Shown here piece by piece: positions 8,023-16,912 of a stretch of DNA of 56,765 nt (position 1 is its first letter; every line of letters begins with the position of its first letter). Source of the DNA: WVZL01 sp041862375. Lineage in GTDB: Bacteria; Acidobacteriota; Aminicenantia; Aminicenantales; Aminicenantaceae. The DNA is taken from positions 1 to 56,765 of the forward strand of contig JBGVTE010000142.1 of assembly GCA_041862375.1 (NCBI GenBank). Reading direction: 5' to 3'. Position numbers and translations under genes: made by a program. The notes beneath the pieces are model-generated. The model saw only the letters and a program-made list of their open reading frames with translations. It was not told the DNA's origin and made no database searches.

Positions 8023-9954
8023 TTATTTTTTCTTCTCTTCATCAACAACTTCAGCATCAATGACTTCTTCTTCAGAGGAACTCTTTTCTGATGTGTCTCC
8101 AGTGTCTTGAGCTGATGCTTGCTGCTGTGTTTGTCCCTGTTGAGCTTGCTGCTGAGCAGTTTGCTGATACATTATTTCTGACAGCTTATGAGATGCCTGA
8201 GAGAGAGATTCCATAGCATTCTTTATAGTCTCAACATTCTCGCTTTCAATAGCCTTCTTGGTATTGTCGATTTCAGATTGTATTTTTGAAGCCTCATCTT
8301 GTGGAATCTTATCCTTGTTTTCTCTCATAAGTTTTTCCAAGCTATAGACCATCTGGTCAGCCTGGTTTTTAGCATCAATGAGCTCTCTTCTCTTTTTATC
8401 CTCTTCAGCATGAGATTCTGCATCTTTAACCATGTTATCTATTTCCTTCTCATCGAGTCCACTATGGCCGGTAATCGTAATTGCCTGTTGTTTCCCTGTG
8501 CCCATATCTTTAGCTGAGACATGAAGGATTCCGTTGGCATCTATATCAAAGGTCACTTCAATCTTAGGCACTCCTCGTGGTGCTGGAGGTATTCCATCCA
8601 GGTGGAATCGACCTAATGTGCGGTTATTAGCAGCCATTTCTCTTTCTCCCTGGAGAACATTAATTTCTACACTGGGTTGATTATCTGAAGCAGTTGAGAA
8701 TATTTCTGTTTTCTTTGTAGGAATTGTGGTATTTCGAGTAATCATCTTTGTGAAGACTCCTCCCAATGTTTCAATTCCAAGGGTTAGCGGAGTAACATCT
8801 AAGAGAAGAACATCTTTTACGTCACCCGATAAAACAGCGCCCTGGATAGCAGCACCTACTGCAACCACTTCATCAGGATTCACACCTTTGTGGGCCTCTT
8901 TTCCAAATAGTTCTTTTACTACCTGTTGAACCTTGGGAATCCTCGTTGACCCTCCAACCAAGATTACTTCATTTATATTTTCTGGTTTCAGGTTGGCATC
9001 AGCTAGAGCCTGTTTGCACGGTTCAACTGTTCTCTCAATCAGGTCTTCCATTAACTGTTCTAATTTAGCTCTGGTGAGTTTCATCAACAGATGTTTTGGG
9101 CCAGATGCATCAGCAGTGATAAATGGAAGATTTATCTCAGTCTCTATAGTAGTAGAAAGCTCAATTTTTGCCTTTTCTGCCGCCTCTTTTAATCTCTGGA
9201 GGGCCATCTTATCCTTGGTTAGGTCTATTCCTGATTCTTTCTTGAACTCGGCAACGAGCCAGTTCTGCACTCTCTGGTCAATATCATCGCCGCCTAAATG
9301 AGTGTCTCCATTGGTGGATTTTACTTCCACAACACCTTCTCCAACCTCAAGAATAGAGATATCAAATGTTCCGCCACCGAAATCATAAACAGCAATTGTT
9401 TGATCCTTCTTCTTTTCCATCCCATAAGCTAAGGCCGCTGCTGTAGGCTCGTTTATAATCCTTTCTACTTTTAATCCAGCAATAGTACCTGAATCTTTAG
9501 TGGCTTTGCGTTGGCTGTCGTTAAAATAAGCAGGGACCGTGATTACAGCTCGATCGACTTTCTCTCCTAAATAGTCTTCAGCTGCCTTTTTTAATTTCTG
9601 AAGTATCATTGCCGAAAGTTCTGGAGGTGCATACTCTTTGTCTAAAGCTTTTATCCTTACATCACCATTGGAAGCTTGTCCTACTTTAAAAGGAACTTGC
9701 TTTATCTCTTCAGGAACTTCTTTGAAGCGGCGTCCCATAAATCTTTTGATAGAATATATCGTATTTTCTGGGTTTGTTACCCGTTGTCGCTTGGCAACTT
9801 GCCCAACCAATCTCTCTCCTTTTTCATTGAAAGCAACTACAGATGGCGTTGTTCTTCCACCTTCCTCATTAGAAATTACGGTCGATTTGTCACCTTCCAT
9901 GACAGCAACCACAGAATTAGTCGTTCCTAAGTCAATTCCTATAATTTTAGCCAT
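8023..9954 (-). CDS. dnaK: Chaperone DnaK (Hsp70)
   Basis: The 643-residue protein is a full-length Hsp70. The ATPase domain opens with IIGIDLGTTNSVVAVMEG and carries the phosphate loop VYDFGGGTFDISILEVG and the adenosine motif EVILVGGSTRIPKVQQ. The linker DVLLLDVTPLTLGIETLGG leads into the peptide-binding domain and lid. The C-terminus has a Gln-rich stretch and ends EEEVIDAEVVDEEKKK, the usual co-chaperone-docking tail. It refolds proteins with DnaJ and a GrpE that must be encoded elsewhere. As first gene of the operon it has a clear promoter (TTGACA, 17 bases, TATATT) with an overlapping HAIR-like operator and a GGAGGA ribosome site. It is also the expected co-repressor of HspR. Confidence 0.98.
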   Translation of the reverse strand: MAKIIGIDLGTTNSVVAVMEGDKSTVISNEEGGRTTPSVVAFNEKGERLVGQVAKRQRVTNPENTIYSIKRFMGRRFKEVPEEIKQVPFKVGQASNGDVRIKALDKEYAPPELSAMILQKLKKAAEDYLGEKVDRAVITVPAYFNDSQRKATKDSGTIAGLKVERIINEPTAAALAYGMEKKKDQTIAVYDFGGGTFDISILEVGEGVVEVKSTNGDTHLGGDDIDQRVQNWLVAEFKKESGIDLTKDKMALQRLKEAAEKAKIELSTTIETEINLPFITADASGPKHLLMKLTRAKLEQLMEDLIERTVEPCKQALADANLKPENINEVILVGGSTRIPKVQQVVKELFGKEAHKGVNPDEVVAVGAAIQGAVLSGDVKDVLLLDVTPLTLGIETLGGVFTKMITRNTTIPTKKTEIFSTASDNQPSVEINVLQGEREMAANNRTLGRFHLDGIPPAPRGVPKIEVTFDIDANGILHVSAKDMGTGKQQAITITGHSGLDEKEIDNMVKDAESHAEEDKKRRELIDAKNQADQMVYSLEKLMRENKDKIPQDEASKIQSEIDNTKKAIESENVETIKNAMESLSQASHKLSEIMYQQTAQQQAQQGQTQQQASAQDTGDTSEKSSSEEEVIDAEVVDEEKKK

Positions 9955-9982
9955 TTTATTCCTCCTATTTTAGTCTCTTTAT

Positions 9983-10011
9983 AATATAAAATATGAGTAT
10001 ATTAATGTCAA
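9983..10011 (-). promoter_or_regulatory. dnaK operon promoter (sigma-70 type)
   Basis: Reading the minus strand, TTGACA (10011-10006) is followed after exactly 17 bases by TATATT (9988-9983), about 28 bases before the dnaK ATG. A perfect -35 box with ideal spacing upstream of the operon's first gene makes this a strong prediction. The -35 box lies inside the HAIR-like operator. Confidence 0.75.
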
Positions 10012-10012
10012 G
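9992..10012 (-). promoter_or_regulatory. HAIR-like HspR operator
   Basis: The HspR-associated inverted repeat is known as CTTGAGT, seven bases, ACTCAAG. Here the minus strand reads CTTGACA, seven bases, ACTCATA: 10 of 14 consensus positions match and the 7-base spacer is exact. It covers the -35 box of the dnaK promoter, so bound HspR would block RNA polymerase. The presence of hspR in the same operon makes this the natural autoregulatory site. Confidence 0.65.
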
Positions 10013-10099
10013 TATTTTAATAAAATATTTTTATTTTTAAAATTATAGGCGTGAATATTTAATTTTTTTAGTTTATATGATTACTTTAATTCTTCTACT

Positions 10100-11458
10100 T
10101 TAAATCTTTTCTTCATCCGGATCTTTAATGTATCCTTCTCTCATCATCATTTGAACTTCTTCACGAGCTCTTTTTATGATTGATTCTGCAATTTTAAATC
10201 TTTCTTCTGCAGGAAGTTTTATTCTAGCTACGCCCTGTTCGATTCCTTTAGTTCCAACAGCTACTGCTTCTCTAGGAAAAACTTCCCATTGATCCATATT
10301 GGGGATGATATATTCTTCATTAATCCCATTGTCTTCAGCAACTTTAGCTAACTCTTTTGCAGCTTCAATACACATTTCATCTGTAATCTGACTGGCTCTT
10401 ATATCCAAAGCTCCTCGGAATATCCCAGGAAATCCAAGAGAATTATTTACTTGATTAGGAAAATCAGATCTACCAGTTGCAATTATTCGGGCACCTGCTT
10501 CTTTTGCTTCCCACGGCCAGATTTCAGGAATTGGATTAGCCTCGGCAAACACAATAGAATCTTTGGCCATACTTTTCACCCACTCAGGCTTTATTACTCC
10601 TGGTCCTGGTTTTGAGGCAGATATCAAAATATCTGCTCCTTCCATAGCCTCTTTTATATCACCCTTTACGCCTTTAGAATTTGTAGTAAGGCAGAGATTC
10701 CATTTCTCTTTATATTTTGTCTTTAAGGTTTCTCTATCTCCACGATCTTTATGTAAAATTCCCTTCGAATCTACAGCGATAATATTTTCTGGACTTATTC
10801 CTGCAGTTAAAATTAATCTTGATATAGCTATGTTAGCTGCACCTGCGCCAACCATAGCAACACTTACATCCTCAATTTTCTTATTAACAATTTTTAATGC
10901 GTTAAGAAGACCGGCTAAAGTCACACAAGCTGTTCCCTGCTGGTCATCATGCCAGACAGGAATCTCCATCTCCTTTCTTAAAGTATCCAAAATATGAAAG
11001 CATTTAGGATGAGAAATATCTTCTAAATTAATTCCTCCAAAGGAAGGCTGGATCCATTTAACAGTCTGAATAATTTCTTCTGGGTTCTTTGTATCTAAAC
11101 ATAAAGGAAATGCATCAACTCCTCCTAAATACTTATAGAGAAGTGCCTTTCCTTCCATAACAGGCAAGCCTGCTTCAGGTCCGATGTCTCCTAGACCTAG
11201 GACTCTCGATCCATCAGAAACAACTGCAACTAAATTCCATTTGTTAGTCATTTCATAAACTTTTTCCTTGTCTTGATATATCTCTTTGCAAGGAGCCGCT
11301 ACTCCAGGAGTGTACCAAATAGCAAAGTCATTAAAATCCCTGATCCTGCACTTAAGCATTACTTCGACCTTTCCTCTGTAATAGGGATGAAGGCGGAGTG
11401 CATCTTTCGAAGGTTGTTCAGCCTTGGCTAACAACTCCTCCACAGAAACTTTTTTCAT
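10100..11458 (-). CDS. NAD(P)-dependent malic enzyme
   Basis: The 452-residue protein is a prokaryotic malic enzyme, which oxidatively decarboxylates malate to pyruvate. Family blocks in order are WYTPGVAAPC, GLGDIGPEAGLPVMEGKALL, EDISHPKCF, VWHDDQQGTACVTLAGLLNA (metal and malate binding), the nucleotide loop VGAGAANIAISRL, and FAEANPIPEIWP. Length fits the short bacterial form without a phosphotransacetylase domain. It has its own promoter and a strong AAGGAGGA site, so it is transcribed separately from the nuo block upstream. The cofactor preference (NAD or NADP) cannot be settled from the residues I can see. In this setting it links C4 acids to pyruvate for the dihydrolipoyl-dehydrogenase-dependent complexes. 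Confidence 0.93.
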   Translation of the reverse strand: MKKVSVEELLAKAEQPSKDALRLHPYYRGKVEVMLKCRIRDFNDFAIWYTPGVAAPCKEIYQDKEKVYEMTNKWNLVAVVSDGSRVLGLGDIGPEAGLPVMEGKALLYKYLGGVDAFPLCLDTKNPEEIIQTVKWIQPSFGGINLEDISHPKCFHILDTLRKEMEIPVWHDDQQGTACVTLAGLLNALKIVNKKIEDVSVAMVGAGAANIAISRLILTAGISPENIIAVDSKGILHKDRGDRETLKTKYKEKWNLCLTTNSKGVKGDIKEAMEGADILISASKPGPGVIKPEWVKSMAKDSIVFAEANPIPEIWPWEAKEAGARIIATGRSDFPNQVNNSLGFPGIFRGALDIRASQITDEMCIEAAKELAKVAEDNGINEEYIIPNMDQWEVFPREAVAVGTKGIEQGVARIKLPAEERFKIAESIIKRAREEVQMMMREGYIKDPDEEKI

Positions 11459-11508
11459 TTATATCCTCCTTATAATTACGTATTAAATTTAATATAAAAG
11501 AATTCACT

Positions 11509-11536
11509 ATTATAATCCTTCGACTTCTAAAGTCAA
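11509..11536 (-). promoter_or_regulatory. Malic enzyme promoter (sigma-70 type)
   Basis: On the minus strand TTGACT (11536-11531) is followed by 16 bases and a perfect TATAAT (11514-11509). Transcription would start near 11502, leaving a leader of about 45 bases with an AAGGAGGA ribosome site just before the ATG at 11458. The match is close to consensus and well placed. Confidence 0.75.
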
Positions 11537-11635
11537 ATTTATTTAGCTCTCAGAAGATATTTCCAAAACCTTTATGAGATAAAGCTTTCATATAATGGAT
11601 ATTTGGGAATGGATGAAACGGCCTTTTTAGATTTA

Positions 11636-11678
11636 GCCTTCCCGAGTCGCTCTTTGAAGGAATCCGACGGAGTCAGGC
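11636..11678. repeat. GC-rich structured element at the end of the nuo operon
   Basis: Between malic enzyme and the MBL-fold gene there is an island of clearly higher GC in AT-rich surroundings. Its ends form a GCCT/AGGC pair, and inside are CTTC/GAAG and GAGTCG/CGAC segments able to pair. There is no T run directly after it on the minus strand, so it is not a textbook terminator, but it lies where the nuo transcript should end. It shares the string GAGTCGCT with the repeat at 56686-56741. Confidence 0.3.
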
Positions 11679-11689
11679 AACAGTGTCAT

Positions 11690-12541
11690 TTAATCGAGGG
11701 ATTTAAATTTATACTTTTCTCCCTCTTTTTTTACTTTACCGAAAAAATATTTAGGATCATGGTCAAAGGCAAATATCCAATCTTCTCTTATTGCCTCTTC
11801 ATATATTTTTTTCTTATTCTCCAATGTTTCCAGAGGGTAAAGATCGTAGCTCATGATGTATGGAACTTTTATATGAGCTGCCGTAGGAACTAAGTCACCA
11901 AGGTGAAAGAGTACATTCCCTCGGGATTTTACTTTGACACACTGATGCGAGGCCGTATGACCTGTTACTAAAATTACTTCCACTCCTTCTGAGATTTCTT
12001 TGTTACCATCTACGAACAAAACAAGGCCATATTTTTCTAATGGCAAAAAATTTTCACTTAAGTAGCTTGCCTTATCCCTTTCGTTAGGAGATAAAGCATT
12101 TTCCCATTCCTTTTTCTGGATAACATACTTTGCCCTAGGAAAAGTAGGTACATCCTGCCCCTTTTCATCTTTATACGTATTTCCTCCGCAATGGTCAAAA
12201 TGCAGGTGTGTATTTATTACAAAATCTACATCCTCAACTTTAAAGCCCAGTTTGTGCAGAGAAGGAACAAGGCCAGGTTTCCTTTCTACTTTGTAAATGT
12301 CTATAAACTTCTGGTCTAACTTTGTCCCAATCCCCGTTTCAATAAGGATTAATGCGCTGGGAGTTTTGATTAGGATAGAATTCAGTGAGAGCTTTATCCT
12401 GTTAATGCTATCAGCGGGGAAGCTCTTTTGCCATAGAGGTTTGGGAACAACTCCGAACATTGCCCCCCCGTCTAAATGGAAATATCCGTCTTGAAGACCG
12501 TATATTTCAAAGCCCCCTAATGCGAGCTTTCCTATTCTCAT
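11690..12541 (-). CDS. MBL-fold metallo-hydrolase (AHL-lactonase-like group)
   Basis: The 283-residue protein has the metallo-beta-lactamase fold. The main metal motif is THLHFDH (His112, His114, Asp116, His117), with further ligands in VTGHTASHQCV and HLGDLVPT. The order and spacing resemble the lactonase/arylsulfatase-like subgroup of single-domain hydrolases that use two metal ions. Substrates in this group vary widely (lactones, thioesters, phosphodiesters), so none is assigned. Its ATG overlaps the nuoI stop by 4 bases (ATGA), making it the last gene of the nuo operon, where nuoJ would be expected. A link to respiration is implied only by this position. Confidence 0.85.
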   Translation of the reverse strand: MRIGKLALGGFEIYGLQDGYFHLDGGAMFGVVPKPLWQKSFPADSINRIKLSLNSILIKTPSALILIETGIGTKLDQKFIDIYKVERKPGLVPSLHKLGFKVEDVDFVINTHLHFDHCGGNTYKDEKGQDVPTFPRAKYVIQKKEWENALSPNERDKASYLSENFLPLEKYGLVLFVDGNKEISEGVEVILVTGHTASHQCVKVKSRGNVLFHLGDLVPTAAHIKVPYIMSYDLYPLETLENKKKIYEEAIREDWIFAFDHDPKYFFGKVKKEGEKYKFKSLD

Positions 12542-13011
12542 TCTAAAAGTTTATCCAGATCATATATCAAGTCGTTACGGTCATACTGCGCAATTTCAAT
12601 TATTCCTGTATCCATCCTGATAGCATCCTCAGGACAGGCTTCAACACAAAAGCCACAGAAGCAACAACGGTTTATATCTATGATGAATGTAGAAGGATAT
12701 TTCTGAATCTCTGGATCTGGGTCTTCTGCTGCTTCTACATAGATGCATTCAGATGGACAAACAGTTACACACAACATACATGCAACGCAGCGAGGTTTGC
12801 CATCTTCTCTTTTCATAATACGGTGCAAGCTTCGATGTCTTGAGGCAAGCTTTTTTTTCTGTTCGGGATACTGGATCGTCACTGCACCCTTTCTCTTGGT
12901 TTTAATGCCAATAACTTTCAGAATGTGGAAGAACATATTGACCACAAAATGGCGGGTCGTGATTATGCTGCCTCGAATTATCTCGATAAAATATCCCAAT
13001 GCTTTTATCAT
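12538..13011 (-). CDS. nuoI: NADH-quinone oxidoreductase subunit I
   Basis: This 157-residue subunit carries the two 4Fe-4S clusters (N6a, N6b) that pass electrons from the peripheral arm to subunit B. Both CxxCxxCxxxCP motifs are intact: Cys75/78/81/85 and Cys116/119/122/126. An amphipathic N-terminal segment (GYFIEIIRGSIITTRHFVVN) anchors it at the membrane. It starts one base after nuoH and overlaps the following MBL-fold gene by four bases. In complete complex I operons nuoJ follows here. The role as a complex I subunit is well supported by the eight upstream genes. Confidence 0.95.
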   Translation of the reverse strand: MIKALGYFIEIIRGSIITTRHFVVNMFFHILKVIGIKTKRKGAVTIQYPEQKKKLASRHRSLHRIMKREDGKPRCVACMLCVTVCPSECIYVEAAEDPDPEIQKYPSTFIIDINRCCFCGFCVEACPEDAIRMDTGIIEIAQYDRNDLIYDLDKLLE

Positions 13012-13012
13012 T

Positions 13013-14086
13013 TTAGATACTCATTACGATAGCTGTTCCTGCTATGTTAACTAAACTCAATGGTATGAGGAGTTTCCAACCTAAATCCATAAGCTGGTCA
13101 TAGCGGAAACGAGGATAAGTCCAGCGAAAAAGTATTTGGAGCCAACAGAAAAAGAAAACTTTTAGATTAAAGGCTGCAACTTGAATAATGATTACAGCCC
13201 AGTGAGGAAGCAGCCACTCTCCATCCCAAGGCCATTGGAAACCTTGAGAAGTGAGCCAGGGAACCTGCCAGCCTCCAAAAAAGAGAGTTGTGAGGAGCGT
13301 GGATATAATGACTATTTCCATAAAATCAGTCATCATGAATAGCCCCCACTTAAGGCCGCTGTATTCGGTAAAAAATCCAATTATCTCTGATTCTCCTTCA
13401 GGAAGATCAAAAGGAACTCTTTTAGTCTCTGCTAATGCTGCGAAGAGAAAAATAATAAATCCCAATGGTTGAAGGAAAAAACCCCACTTAGGGATGAATC
13501 CAAGTATTAATTCACCCTGAAAGTGAACAATGCTCGACATTTTCAGAGAGGGATAGATCATGATTAAACCAACAAGTGATAATCCTAAAGCTATTTCGTA
13601 AGAAATTAGTTGAGCAGCGCCTCTCATCCCTCCCAGGAGTGTAAACCTGTTGTTTGAAGCCCAGCCAGCAATAATAATTCCATAGATTCCGAGAGACATC
13701 ATAGCAATAATAAAAAGAAGTCCTACATTAATGTCCAGAACCTGGAGATTTATGGAACGACCTCCAATTCTGATTGAATCCCCAAAAGGAATCGCAGCTA
13801 TTGTGATGCTAACAAAAAAGAAAGAGAGAAACGGTGCTATGGTATGAAGGAATTTTTTGGAAAAAGAAGGAACAAAGTCCTCCTTAAAAATCATTTTTAT
13901 GGCATCAGCAAATGGCTGAAAAAGCCCTATAACACGGATTCCTAAAATTGAGGCGCGGTTTGCTCCAATCCTGTCTTGAAGCACTGCACTCTCCTTCCTT
14001 TCTACCCACGTAAGGTAGAGAGTAATAGTGAGGAGCCATATAAGTGCGCAGATAACCTTTATTAAAACAATTAATGCATCAATCAT
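13013..14086 (-). CDS. nuoH: NADH-quinone oxidoreductase subunit H
   Basis: The 357-residue protein is a polytopic membrane subunit with about eight to nine hydrophobic helices. It has the conserved quinone-site loops: RIGANRAS followed by LFQPFADAIKMIFKEDFVP, and later the acidic loop AETKRVPFDLPEGESEIIGF. It forms the membrane foot where quinone enters and couples to the proton channels. The usual RxGPNR reads RIGANR here, a small change in a normally conserved Pro. It overlaps the end of nuoG by 8 bases. It is the only large membrane subunit of the operon besides the small NuoA, since none of NuoJ-N is encoded here. Confidence 0.96.
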   Translation of the reverse strand: MIDALIVLIKVICALIWLLTITLYLTWVERKESAVLQDRIGANRASILGIRVIGLFQPFADAIKMIFKEDFVPSFSKKFLHTIAPFLSFFFVSITIAAIPFGDSIRIGGRSINLQVLDINVGLLFIIAMMSLGIYGIIIAGWASNNRFTLLGGMRGAAQLISYEIALGLSLVGLIMIYPSLKMSSIVHFQGELILGFIPKWGFFLQPLGFIIFLFAALAETKRVPFDLPEGESEIIGFFTEYSGLKWGLFMMTDFMEIVIISTLLTTLFFGGWQVPWLTSQGFQWPWDGEWLLPHWAVIIIQVAAFNLKVFFFCWLQILFRWTYPRFRYDQLMDLGWKLLIPLSLVNIAGTAIVMSI

Positions 14087-15641
14087 TTTTTTTCTGGCTA
14101 AAGAAAGGGATTTCTCTTTCTAATTTTTCAAAAATCTTATCAGGGGATTTAAATTGCCTGTAATAAGTAAAATTCATTTTTAATTCTTTGGCCAATCTTA
14201 CAAGTATTTCCCATTCAGGAAGGCTTGCTCCAACTGGTTCTAAAACAGGTAAGAAGTACTGTACTCTTCCGTCTATATTCGTAAGAGAACCTCTTTTCTC
14301 AGCAACCAGCGCAGTAGGTAAGACCAAGTCCACTAGAGTATCTAATTCACTTTTCCAAGAGGTAAAGAGAATTGTGGTTTCAATCTTATCGAGAGCTGTT
14401 TTTATTTCTCCAGGGCTGAAGTGATCCAAGAGATAGTTCCCAAAAATAATGAGGATATCTGTCTTATTCGCTATTTCTTCTAAATTAATTAACTTTGAGT
14501 CAATGCCCATCACTTGAGCACCTTTTCTGTTCGAACTTCGTTCTGATGACAGTAAAAAATCATCTCCTTCGCCTTCATTGGAGTCAACCATAAATATCTT
14601 TTCTAATTTTAAATCTTCTCTAAAAATTTTGTTCACAAGAAATAGTTCTTCATTAGTAAGAGAAGAATGAAAAATCAAGAAAATTCTTGATGTTTTTTTC
14701 ATGTAGTATAATTTTTTAATTTTTCTGACTAAAAACTGGAGAGCATTTTCCCAGTCAATCTTTACTCCTTTATTGCTGTTGTTTGAGATAATATCCTCAA
14801 GTCTATCTTCATCGAGATAGGAGTATGTATATCGTCCAAGATCACAGATCCAGTGGCTGTTAACTTCTGGATTTTCACGGGATGTTATCCGATAGACCCT
14901 CCTTTTTATTGGAATACGCGGAAATCCAGGATGGTATTCGATTGAAATATTGCAGCCACGACTACAGAGGGGACAAATAGAATCTCCCTTTTTCAGGAAC
15001 CAGCTCCGGGTTTTAAAACGAAAGTCAGTATCTGTGATAGCTCCTACTGGACAAATTTCAGCTAAATTCCCCGAGTAATGATTATCGACCATTTCCTTTT
15101 CATAGATGTCAATTTCTGAATGGAGGCCCCTGTTTGACATACCCAATTCTTGGGTTTTTGTTATTTCTCTTAGAAATCTGATACAGCGAGTGCAGAGGAT
15201 GCATCGTTCCCTGTCGAGAATTAAGTTTTTTCCGATACCTAGCTTCTTTTCTTTTTTCTCTTTGTACTCTTTGAATTGGCTTTCGAAATGCCCGTACTCC
15301 TCGTAGTAATCCTGGAGCTTACATTCTCCCGCCTTGTCACATATGGGGCAGTCAAGGGGGTGCTCAGCTAAGAGAAATTCAAGCACTCCTTTCCTTGCTT
15401 CGACGACTCTTTCTGATTTAGTCCAGATCTTCATTCCTTCTTTAACCTGAGTAGAACAAGCAAGCTCAAGTTTTGGGAATCCTTCAATCTCTACCAAACA
15501 CATGCGACAGGATCCTTCCGGAGTAAACGCCCGATGGAAACATAAATGAGGTATAGGAATACCTGCTTGCTCAGCAGCCAACAAAATAGTAGTGCCTTCT
15601 TGAGCTTCTACAGGTTTATCATCTATTAAGATATTTGCCAT
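14079..15641 (-). CDS. nuoG: NADH-quinone oxidoreductase subunit G, short form
   Basis: The 520-residue protein starts with a ferredoxin-like 2Fe-2S domain (cysteines in LCFHRAFTPEGSCRMCLVE). Next come the His/Cys cluster segment (CPICDKAGECKLQDYYEEYGH) and a 4Fe-4S motif (RERCILCTRCIRF with a later CPVGA). A CPLCSRGCN...CDLGRY set matches the distant N7 cluster site. The rest is a reduced molybdopterin-oxidoreductase-like domain. Typical NuoG proteins are considerably longer, so the C-terminal domain is truncated while all electron-carrying clusters are kept. It directly abuts nuoF and overlaps nuoH. The protein forms part of the NADH-oxidising module with NuoE and NuoF. Confidence 0.93.
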   Translation of the reverse strand: MANILIDDKPVEAQEGTTILLAAEQAGIPIPHLCFHRAFTPEGSCRMCLVEIEGFPKLELACSTQVKEGMKIWTKSERVVEARKGVLEFLLAEHPLDCPICDKAGECKLQDYYEEYGHFESQFKEYKEKKEKKLGIGKNLILDRERCILCTRCIRFLREITKTQELGMSNRGLHSEIDIYEKEMVDNHYSGNLAEICPVGAITDTDFRFKTRSWFLKKGDSICPLCSRGCNISIEYHPGFPRIPIKRRVYRITSRENPEVNSHWICDLGRYTYSYLDEDRLEDIISNNSNKGVKIDWENALQFLVRKIKKLYYMKKTSRIFLIFHSSLTNEELFLVNKIFREDLKLEKIFMVDSNEGEGDDFLLSSERSSNRKGAQVMGIDSKLINLEEIANKTDILIIFGNYLLDHFSPGEIKTALDKIETTILFTSWKSELDTLVDLVLPTALVAEKRGSLTNIDGRVQYFLPVLEPVGASLPEWEILVRLAKELKMNFTYYRQFKSPDKIFEKLEREIPFFSQKKND

Positions 15642-16910
15642 TTACATCTTCTTATCATTCTGTTTTCCAGATACATAGGATTCCAGTTCTTCTCGGAATT
15701 TTCCCACGATTGAACTGATTGGCATAGCTGCAGCATCTCCTAAAGGACACAGCGTTTTACCCAAAATATTGTCTGCTAATCTTTCAATATTGTTTATATC
15801 TTCTTTTTTGCCCTTTCCCTCAACTATTCGTTTTACAATTTTATTTATCCAGGAAGTCCCGATACGGCATGGAGTGCACTGCCCGCAGGATTCATGGGAA
15901 TAAAACTTAGCAACAGCTTTTAAGACATCAATAATAGGAGTATCTTTGTCTATCACAATGATAGCAGCTGAACCAAGCATGGAGTGAGCATTCACTAAAG
16001 AGTCAAAATCCATTTTTATGCTTATTTCGTCAGCTTTAAGTATAGGAGCCGACATACCACCAGGGACAACTGCCTTCAGCTTTTTGCCTGGTTTCATTCC
16101 TCCCGCATGCTTATAGATGATATCCTTTAAGCTTGTTCCGAGAGGAAGCTCATAAATTCCAGGCTTTTTAACCATGCCGCTTACCCCAAAAATTCTCGTT
16201 CCTCCATCTTTTGGCAGCCCTAATTTGCAAAACCACTCAGCTCCTTTAAGGATAATCGCAGGAATATTAGATATAGTCTCGACATTATTGATGACTGTCG
16301 GGCAGTTAAAAAGTCCTATCGAAGCAGGAAAAGGAGGTTTTAAACGAGGATGTCCCCGCTTCCCTTCAAGAGATTCGAGCAAAGCTGTCTCTTCTCCACA
16401 AATATATGCACCAGCGCCTCTATGTATAATAATATCCAGATCATGACCTGTATCTAATATATTCTTGCCTAAAAATCCCTTCTCGTATGCTTCAGAAATA
16501 GCCTGCTCAAGCCTTTGGGCGATAGCTTCGTATTCGCCACGAATATAAATATAAGCCTGGCGAATACCAACGCAGAAAGATGTAATGATAATTCCTTCAA
16601 TCAACAAGTGGGGATTGTGGCTCATTATGTAGCGATCCTTAAAAGTCCCGGGTTCTCCTTCATCAGCATTTACGCATAGATATTTCGGTTTGGGAACATC
16701 TTGAGGGACAAATCCCCATTTAACTCCGGCTGGGAACCCGGCTCCTCCCCTCCCCCTTAAATTTGCTTTTTTAACTTCATCCATTATTTGTTCGGGCTTC
16801 ATCTTTTTAAGTGCTTTTTTTACAGCCTGGTATCCATCATGCTTAAGGTAAACATCCATTTTAAAATAATTTTTTAGATGGAAATTTTGAGTTATTACTT
16901 TTTCTTCCAT
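15642..16910 (-). CDS. nuoF: NADH-quinone oxidoreductase subunit F
   Basis: The 422-residue subunit holds FMN, the NADH site and the 4Fe-4S cluster N3. Visible blocks are the nucleotide loop GRGGAGFPAGVKWGF, the FMN segment VNADEGEPGTFKDRY, the flavin motif ICGEETALLESLEGKRG and the cluster ligands SCGQCTPCRIG with a distant Cys (TLCPLGDAA). The length is standard. It follows nuoE by two bases and directly abuts nuoG. With nuoE and nuoG it forms the electron-input module, so this complex should accept electrons from NADH rather than from ferredoxin or F420 alone. Confidence 0.96.
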   Translation of the reverse strand: MEEKVITQNFHLKNYFKMDVYLKHDGYQAVKKALKKMKPEQIMDEVKKANLRGRGGAGFPAGVKWGFVPQDVPKPKYLCVNADEGEPGTFKDRYIMSHNPHLLIEGIIITSFCVGIRQAYIYIRGEYEAIAQRLEQAISEAYEKGFLGKNILDTGHDLDIIIHRGAGAYICGEETALLESLEGKRGHPRLKPPFPASIGLFNCPTVINNVETISNIPAIILKGAEWFCKLGLPKDGGTRIFGVSGMVKKPGIYELPLGTSLKDIIYKHAGGMKPGKKLKAVVPGGMSAPILKADEISIKMDFDSLVNAHSMLGSAAIIVIDKDTPIIDVLKAVAKFYSHESCGQCTPCRIGTSWINKIVKRIVEGKGKKEDINNIERLADNILGKTLCPLGDAAAMPISSIVGKFREELESYVSGKQNDKKM

Positions 16911-16912
16911 TC

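Noticed and set aside
10563..10997. Long plus-strand frame opposite malic enzyme
   Set aside because: It is the antisense shadow of a strongly conserved enzyme, with no ribosome site and no recognisable protein features. The same holds for the plus-strand frames opposite dnaK, nuoF and nuoD.
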